Assembly (NCBI GenBank): GCA_009746045.1
Contig: RPFO01001663.1
Span: 2,501-40,462 of the forward strand
DNA: 37,962 bases
From: Mesostigma viride
Taxonomy: Eukaryota; Streptophyta; Mesostigmatophyceae; Mesostigmatales; Mesostigmataceae
Direction of reading: 5' to 3'
Made by a program: the position numbers and the translations under genes. Shown here piece after piece: positions 32,237 to 37,962 of this stretch (the first letter of the stretch is position 1; every line of letters starts with the position of its first letter). The notes beneath the pieces are model-generated. The model was not told where the DNA came from, searched no databases, and was given only the letters and a program-made list of their open reading frames with translations.

Positions 32237-32775
32237 ATGGACCCCATCACGATGATGATTGGCGGGGCAATCAAGCTGGGCATGTACCTTGACAAGTCGA
32301 GCAGCGTGGTGGACAAGGTCAACGCGACCGTGAAGTTTTTCATGCAGTATGACACGGATGGCGATAGATCGATGAGCGCAAAAGAGCTTCAGAAAATGCT
32401 GGTGGCGATGAAGGACAAGAACGATGCCAATGCGATGAATACCAGGTGCCTGATATATTTCGTCATGGGTTGCCACGTAGCCTGGGAGAAAGACCCAGCA
32501 ACAACCAAGAAGAAGCTGGAGCGGTCGAAGTTTTGGAATACCACATGGGATAGCGACCCCGCATTGCAAAGCTGGAGATGATGTTGTGCACTTACTACCG
32601 CGGCGACGGGGAGAGCAAGATCCGAAAGTTGATCAACGACCATGTCCAGGATAATGTTACAGACATCATCTCAGAAGAATTCAAGACCGAAATCATTGGC
32701 CCTGCGATCGAGGAGATTCTCCAAGATATGTTTGGCGACATGATTTCCGGGAGTCTCCTTTCGGTTTTGTTCTAA
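32237..32775 (+). CDS. Small EF-hand protein with one apparent frameshift
   Basis: EF-hand loops bind calcium. Start ATG in a good context (AGCCATGGA). Residues 39-50 (DTDGDRSMSAKE) form a 12-residue EF loop with Asp at 1, 3 and 5 and Glu at 12; position 6 is Arg instead of the usual Gly. Helices flank it (TVKFFMQY and LQKMLVAMK). In the first frame a stop comes at 32581. The second frame carries a continuation, AKLEMMLCTYYRGDGESKIR and then an acidic amphipathic C-terminus ending LLSVLF at 32775. The switch lies in or near the CCCC run at 32557-32560, so a one-base error or mutation is likely. No second EF loop is clear. A TGTAA follows at 32803. Confidence 0.65.
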
Positions 32776-32810
32776 TTTACAATTAGCTGCTACAGTATAC
32801 ATTGTAAATT
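32774..32810 (+). promoter_or_regulatory. 3' hairpin overlapping the stop codon
   Basis: AATTTACAAT (32774-32783) and ATTGTAAATT (32801-32810) are perfect inverted repeats with a 17-base loop. The stop codon TAA of the EF-hand frame overlaps the left arm, and the right arm contains TGTAA, the polyadenylation signal of many green algae. Confidence 0.6.
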
Positions 32811-33424
32811 TGTGATTGCGACACGTGCCGCCCGCTGCGTTGTCGACCTAATTAACTTGATTAGGGTCTGCTATATAGGGTTGGTCCCAGCTAGCTTGCA
32901 ATATCCTGCAGGGAAATAATAATTGACTCGCTTTAATTTGCGTGTAAGTATTCGAATATATACATTTGATTACTTGCCATGAAGAAGCTTTTATATACCT
33001 TGATGTAGCGAATAATTCGTTACGTATATATATATGTTTTTAATACAATTTCATGATTATTACTATCACGTATATGCAATACGTACACGTATGCATGAAT
33101 GTCTCGGTCTAGACGCGGTACTGCTATATAAGTGCCAGTGCATGATCCGAATGATCTGATCCGATCCGTGCATGTACTGGATTAACAAATAATTCTTCTG
33201 CAGATCAATCAGTTTAAATTTTGTGCTCATATTTGTTGCATATTGATCGTGTAATTGATTAATTAAGTTGTCACCCGCGGACACTCTCGACGGCACTATA
33301 ATTTCGCGCGGGTACCGCTCGCGACGGTTACTACCTCTAGGTCCACAAAAATACAGACTGCACAACCCACATATACCCCTAATGCGGAGGTGGCCATGGC
33401 GATGCGCGTTCCGTGAATTGTGAA
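32811..33424. other. Intergenic, A/T-rich, nothing recognised
   Basis: Several TATATA runs and short palindromes. No open frame with family motifs. Confidence 0.4.
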
Positions 33425-33946
33425 ATTCAAAGCTACCGAACTCTGGCATGGCAAGCGCAAAAGTTCATTGAAAGAACCATCAGATCTGTCAAAACCCTTC
33501 TAGCCGAAAATCCCTCCAAGGATGCTACCTCAAGGGTATATTGTGACAGAGCCCTTAATGGTGTCATGAAATGTGCACAACCCTAAACATGAGACCTGTC
33601 CTGCATGCGCATGCCAATTCGGGTGAGGTATATTTTTACGTAATCCGGCCCAGCAGGCCTGCAGGCAATCGCACATCCCCAGAGGTGATACTAGCACTGT
33701 ACAACACAGTCTGCACGTGCACAAACCTCAGCAAAACTGGCAGAAAAGGATAAAACCCATCCCAGGCCAGTCTTCCAAAAAGGTGAGCAAGTCGTCTATT
33801 ACAAGGAGAACAGCTTTGGTAAGGTTGGAACTTGGCTCGGTCCAGCTACCATCCGTGGGTTTACCAAGCATGGCAAGACAGTGGATGTCAAGCACAATAC
33901 CAATGGAAAGCGTCACGTGTGCAGGGTGAGCTGCATCATAGAATAA
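33425..33946 (+). pseudogene. LTR-retrotransposon integrase C-terminal remnant
   Basis: One frame reads KFIERTIRSVKTLLAENP, the region around the third catalytic Glu of a DDE integrase, to a stop near 33585. After a broken stretch a second frame (from about 33731) reads PVFQKGEQVVYY, GTWLGPATIRGFTKHG and CRVSCIIE before a stop at 33944-33946, matching the small beta-barrel C-terminal domain of integrases. No reverse transcriptase follows, so in this relative integrase may be last, or the rest was deleted. Confidence 0.6.
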
Positions 33947-34217
33947 AGAAGTATTATTCTTCCATGGCAGACGTGCCTGGGGAAGAACTCGTCTTTAATA
34001 AGCATGGACTCACTACTTCTATCTGGCAACTCCAGCATGCCCAGCAGTACAACCGGGCCACCTTATATCACTGCTGTTGACAGCACGTACCACAGCACCT
34101 TGACTGTGAACCCTTCCTCCCTTGACAGTGAAGCAGGTGCCACTTCACCTAACCAGGCAAGAGGCAGTAGGTCTGGAAGCATATCAGACCCAAGGCACCA
34201 ACTTGGCTGCCAACCCT
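33947..34217. other. Downstream part of the retrotransposon remnant, unassigned
   Basis: Short open frames only. It lies between the integrase stop and a tRNA-like sequence. Confidence 0.35.
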
Positions 34218-34292
34218 CCCGCTCTGAGGTCTAGATAGATTGGCAGTTGCCTTGCAAGCATTACACAGGTCCCCAGTTCGATTCCGGTCGGA
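34218..34292 (+). ncRNA. tRNA-like sequence (pseudogene or SINE head)
   Basis: GTTCGATTCC (34276-34285) is a perfect polymerase III B box, and a TGGCAGTTGCCTTGCAAGC stretch upstream resembles a D arm and an anticodon arm with TGC. The T stem pairs poorly and no acceptor stem closes, so a working tRNA is unlikely. A CGCAAA/TTTGCG hairpin follows near 34341-34363. Confidence 0.35.
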
Positions 34293-34508
34293 TTCATTTG
34301 CAGATCGCGTTTTTCCGCGTTTTCCGTGGCCCGGCACTGAGCGCAAATGGTTTTCACCTTTGCGGAGTGCCTGATCAGAATTGCACAGGTCACATTTATA
34401 AGCAGCACGCTGCTGTGGCCGAAGGGCTGGCAAATTAGTCTCAGCTGACATGTGCTCTATTCAGGACCCCTGGACCCTGGCAGTAGACACTCAGGCACAG
34501 GTCAGTGT

Positions 34509-34924
34509 GTTAGGGATATTATATCCACCTGGCCACAATATATCCCAGCCTGATTTATTTCTTGTTGGATTTATTACTTAAGGACTGGGAATTTGGTAGC
34601 TATGATGAGCTAGATGGATTGGGCTCAATGAGCTGATCAATATTCATGTGCCATAGTCCTATACTTGGACATGGATGACTTGTACCCTGAGTCAGCCTAG
34701 TAGCATCACGTATTTGATTGACAAGTGGTGCTATGGCCTAGTGGACAATTGTTTGGTCCATGAGCTGACAAGTGTTGGAAGCTCATGATGACACATGTTA
34801 TGACTTACATGATGACAAGTGGGTAGACTCATTGCATGACACTTGTCACTCCAAGGAGAAGAGAGTTAATGCACTTGTGCGATGAATTAAGCGAACGTGT
34901 GTTTGCTTATGCAATGGCTGGCAT
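34509..34924 (+). other. Possible start of an LTR, with TGACAAGTG motif cluster
   Basis: TGTTAGGGATATTATATCC at 34509 resembles the 5' edge of many plant-type LTRs. TGACAAGTG occurs at 34719, 34766 and 34813 and inverted (CACTTGTCA) at 34840, as enhancer motifs do in LTR promoters. It precedes the gag gene at 35809. The second LTR is outside the window, so the limits cannot be confirmed. Confidence 0.3.
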
Positions 34925-34936
34925 ATATCAATCCAT

Positions 34937-35233
34937 ACCAGCCATAGCCTTAGCCTAGTCCTAGTACAGCCATGCTACGCCCTGGCTATGTTCAGATTAC
35001 TTGCCCACGCTCCTTGCTATGATATGCTCACATGGGTCTTATTGCACCCACAGTTTGCCGGATCGTTAGCCTGTCCTTTTAGCTAGCCGCGCCCGATTGC
35101 AGCTGTGGCATGCCTTTGGCATGAAGGAGACTGGGGGTCTCTGCCCTTTCTCCTGTAGTGCACACACAGGGATTAAAAGCACTTCGGTGCTCCGTGACTC
35201 CCCAACGGGAGCACGAGTTTAATTAATTAATTA
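34937..35233 (+). mobile_element. 5'-truncated TTAA-tailed retroposon (copy E)
   Basis: The 12-bp target duplication is ATATCAATCCAT (34925-34936 and 35234-35245). The 297 bp match the 3' UTR of copy B (11790-12060) closely, with hairpins AGCAC-TTCG-GTGCT (35178-35191) and CTCCC-CAAC-GGGAG (35198-35211) and an AATTAATTAATTA tail. No coding sequence. Confidence 0.88.
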
Positions 35234-35245
35234 ATATCAATCCAT

Positions 35246-35808
35246 GCAAGCTTGCCAAGCTGGATTGCATGGGCACGTAGGTTAGGGTAACCTAGCTATC
35301 CTGCACTAGTGCTAACCAATATGAGGTGCTGGCTCCGTCCAGCTAGATCTACTCCAGCTAGGAATGATACGATGCCCACAGGCAACAGTTAGTCTAAGTC
35401 TCCCGCCTGTAGCCTAAGTGGACACGTGCCAGCACCGCCGGCGCAGTTGAGTAACTCTAGAGCCCTAGGATCTGGCTCTGAGTTCCCCATGTCCGTCCGC
35501 ACGCCTTCCGCTAGCGTCCGCTCAGCCGCCGGCTATAATCCGGCGGTCCGATGCGGGCGACCGGTCTAAGGGCGGCGCCTAGGGCCGGCGCCACCTAGGC
35601 CCCAGTCCGGGGCCTTATCCGGGTCAGTACGGACGGCTAGCTTGTCCTACGGTTACGGCTAACCGGATAGGCTTTGCTGGCTAAGACATAAACCAGTGGT
35701 TGGCCAGCTCCGACAGCAGTTCTCTGTGTTCACCTTATCCCAAGCTCAACGTGACCGACCGCCATAGCTGAGCCGGTCGGGCTTTAACTTGTATTCATAA
35801 AAATCCCG
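35246..35808 (+). other. Leader / LTR region before gag
   Basis: GC-rich, with a perfect hairpin CCGCCGG-CTATAAT-CCGGCGG near 35528-35548 and several GGCGCC palindromes. It could be the rest of an LTR and the primer-binding region, but no convincing tRNA-complementary site was found. Confidence 0.35.
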
Positions 35809-37210
35809 ATGGCTTCCGGTACACGGAGCCGCACGGGCGAACACACAGATACGCCAAGTGGCGAGGCCGCAGGGACCGTCCTGCCACGCTTTAGTGCGGA
35901 CGAGGCCACGAGGTTGATGCAAACCCTCGTGGCGCAACCTGAACTGGCCAAGCAGTTCAAGCATCTGATGCTTGCTGCTGACGATGCACTGAATCGCGGC
36001 CCTCTCAAGCAAACGGAGGTGCCCGCGGATCTACCTGCCGACTATACGGCGGACGACGCAGCAGATTTTCTAGCTGCTCTCAAGCGTCTGCGCGATGGAC
36101 GCGCAGACAAAGATTCGGAGCTGATTGGCAAGTTCCGTGCAGTATTCTGCAGTACAACAAAGCATGCACCCAAACATTGCCAATCTAGTTCGCATGGCGG
36201 ACGACAACAAACAAACCTGGGAAGTTTTTTACAACGGTCTAGATGCCCACTTGTCGCGGTCTAAGGAAGAGGCCGACGAGCAAGCCTTCAATGACTTCGA
36301 GGGCTATGCAGTTAATAAGGCAAATTTGCCCGGGGCTGCACGTGATTTCCAGGTCTTCGTGCACAAGCACAAGCTGCTAGATACTCTCAAGCCCATTTTC
36401 CTGTGCAATCGATTTCTCAAGAAATGCGACCTGTCGTCGGATGTGCATCTGACCATAGCGACGGAACTCAAAAAGAAGAGTGCCGTCAGTTTCGACGAGG
36501 GCATGCTGTATTTGATCTCATGCTTCAAGAGTGCGCAGTCCAAGCCGGCTGCCTCGGCTGCTCTGCCATCCCTGCGCAAGGTGGATACCGGCGCGTCTTC
36601 TTCTTCAGGCGCAGAGGCTCCAATTACGCGGTCGGAGCTTACGGCCATCCTGAAAAAGGTCGTCGGCCACGGCAACAACGGGGGCCAGCGAGGGCACAAG
36701 CGCGGGCATGGTGGCGACGCCAAGCAGGGTGATAATCCCCCGGCCAAGCGGCAGCAGGGGGCGTCTACTGACCGCAAGCAACGCTGTGAGCGCTGCTTCG
36801 GACGTCGCCATGTCCGGGATGACTGCCGAGTTCGCCCGGACCTGGAGCTCGAGGACAACCTTTGCCGCAAGTGCCACGACGTTCTGCGTGGTCACAGCGT
36901 GGAGGCGTGCAAGGCCAAGCGCATCGTCGTCCACGGCACACGCGAGGAGTGGGCAGAGCGACGGGCAGCACGAAAGTCAGGTGAGAGCACGCTCGATACC
37001 CCTTCTTTTGCTCAATGCGTCACGCTGAACCGGGCCGTCGTAGAGCCTGACGTCGTTCCTAAAAGCAACGTGACTGCATCCTCTGTCTCCTTCCGTGATG
37101 TGCTCACGCAATCCGTTGATGCTGCTCTGGCTCTGTCGCGCCAGGATCACGTGCTTCCTGAGCACGGGTCTACAATGCGTGACCTAACTAAGCAAGGTGG
37201 TGTCTTCTAG
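35809..37210 (+). pseudogene. LTR-retrotransposon gag with zinc knuckles, one frameshift
   Basis: Gag forms the particle and binds the element RNA. The first frame (from MASGTRSRTGEHTD) runs to about 36140. A GCAGTA-TTCT-GCAGTA direct repeat (36139-36154), a net gain of ten bases, shifts the frame; the second frame then continues to 37210 with MADDNKQTWEVFYNGLDAHL and a helical capsid-like part. Near 36785 comes a canonical zinc knuckle CERCFGRRHVRDDC (C-x2-C-x4-H-x4-C), and near 36870 a looser one, CRKCHDVLRGHSVEAC (C-x2-C-x6-H-x4-C), with basic stretches between. The alga-type host is inferred; no envelope gene is seen. Confidence 0.7.
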
Positions 37211-37962
37211 GTCGGGTGTGTACAACGCCGAGCGACCAAGCACTACTGCAGCACCCCAGCTAGATACTGGGGCGGTTGGGCCTATGAGGAATGTTGTGAC
37301 AGTGCAAGAGAATGCTGGGCGGGCAGATGTTCTCGGTACACACCACCCTAGTGTGGATCTTCACATTGGCAAGGTGCTCACACGGGCGGCCTTTCGTGCA
37401 GCCTCTGAAGCTGCCCAGTTAGCCAATGTCACTACCCCAGTAGTCACCCCACCTGTTGAGAATCCTGACAATGCCACTGCACCTCAGGCTGTCACCCTGA
37501 AACTGCTAGCATACCAGATGCACCGTGCATACGGGCATGAGGCCCAAGCCGAGGTAGAGGGGGCACACATGTTGGGGGCACCTTTATACAACGAGCTGAA
37601 GAATGTGCGTGCTCAGTGTCCTGCTTGCATCAAGATCAGGAAGAAGTCGCGTAGGTGGCATGCCAAGACTCCACCCTTGGAGCGAGGGTACCTTGTGGGG
37701 ATGTCATGCACATGGAAGGGGGGGACACCTATTTCATAGTCAAGGATAGGTTCAGCAAGGTCACATACATTGAGCCGCTGCCCCACATGTATGAGGCTGA
37801 CCTGCACAGGGCTATCAAGATCAGCCTGGCTTTCTTTCATCCCGTAGTGGAGCTCATGCTAGACCAGCAGTTCCGCTGTGTGCAAGGTTTGCCGGGGATG
37901 GAGGCCGTGGTCATCGTGGGGCGTGAGGATCACGGCAATATGGGCATGATAGATCGCACTGT
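37211..37962 (+). pseudogene. Start of pol: possible protease, integrase zinc domain and first catalytic residues
   Basis: Overlaps the gag end in another frame. LDTGAVGPM near 37265 may be a protease active site (Asp-Thr-Gly-Ala), but the rest of a protease is not evident. MHRAYGH (about 37516) and CPAC (about 37617) form an integrase His-His-Cys-Cys motif. A frameshift in the GGGG near 37698 leads to DVMHMEGGDTYFIVKDRFSKV (first catalytic Asp) and LMLDQQF (possible second). The window ends at IDRT, where families usually have a Glu (compare FIERT at 33.45 kb). Integrase directly after gag is the Ty1/copia order. Confidence 0.6.

Noticed and set aside
34455-34505. DPWTLAVDTQAQVSVLG as a retrotransposon protease active site
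   Set aside because: The invariant Gly of Asp-Thr/Ser-Gly is Gln here and the flanking frame is short. It also overlaps a plausible LTR start.

Overview
The window is nuclear DNA from a eukaryote, most likely a green alga. I infer this from the exon-intron structure of a class III nucleotide cyclase gene, a plant-type telomere motif (CCCTAAA) inside one of its introns, a TGTAA element after another gene, and several non-LTR (LINE) and LTR retrotransposons. I see no bacterial features. The lineage is an inference and I cannot name a species.

Layout. 1-1874: very long CTG and CCG trinucleotide arrays. 2491-3963: the last two exons of a nucleotide cyclase, followed by five 36-bp hairpin repeats (4105-4284). 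4837-15530: a dense nest of retroposons. It holds two copies of a 113-bp SINE-like unit with an ACTT tail flanked by duplicated target, a ~610-bp tandem duplication, and several 5'-truncated LINE tails inserted into one another. It also holds an intact retroposon that encodes only a LINE ORF1-type protein (8211-10285), a decayed head-to-head relative of it (10286-12140), and a LINE reverse-transcriptase pseudogene (about 12400-15417) that carries two further insertions. 15531-19160: mostly unassigned, with one plausible minus-strand terminal exon.

19361-31035: a second LINE (minus strand, about 5.0 kb without its insert), bounded by a 19-bp target duplication. Its reverse transcriptase is split by a 6,633-bp DNA element (21747-28379). 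That element has 31-bp terminal inverted repeats and a 3-bp TTT target duplication. Inside each end is a long array of a 173-bp repeat, the two arrays in opposite orientation. At its centre two divergent small genes, PHD-finger-like and Tudor-like, flank a 6 x 109-bp array. No transposase is visible. 31055-32810: promoter and coding region of a small EF-hand protein; the second LINE landed upstream of this gene. 33425-37962: LTR-retrotransposon material, consisting of an integrase remnant, a possible LTR, a further short retroposon, and a gag plus integrase region that runs off the window.

Two observations stand out. First, the ORF1-only retroposon and a separate ORF2-bearing LINE share a 3'-terminal hairpin (CTCC-CAAC-GGAG) just before an A/T-rich tail. 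The hairpin occurs nine times here and suggests that one enzyme mobilises both in trans. Second, the foldback-like DNA element carries chromatin-reader-type genes. Many insertions are dated relative to one another by nested target-site duplications, so the window is a readable transposition history.
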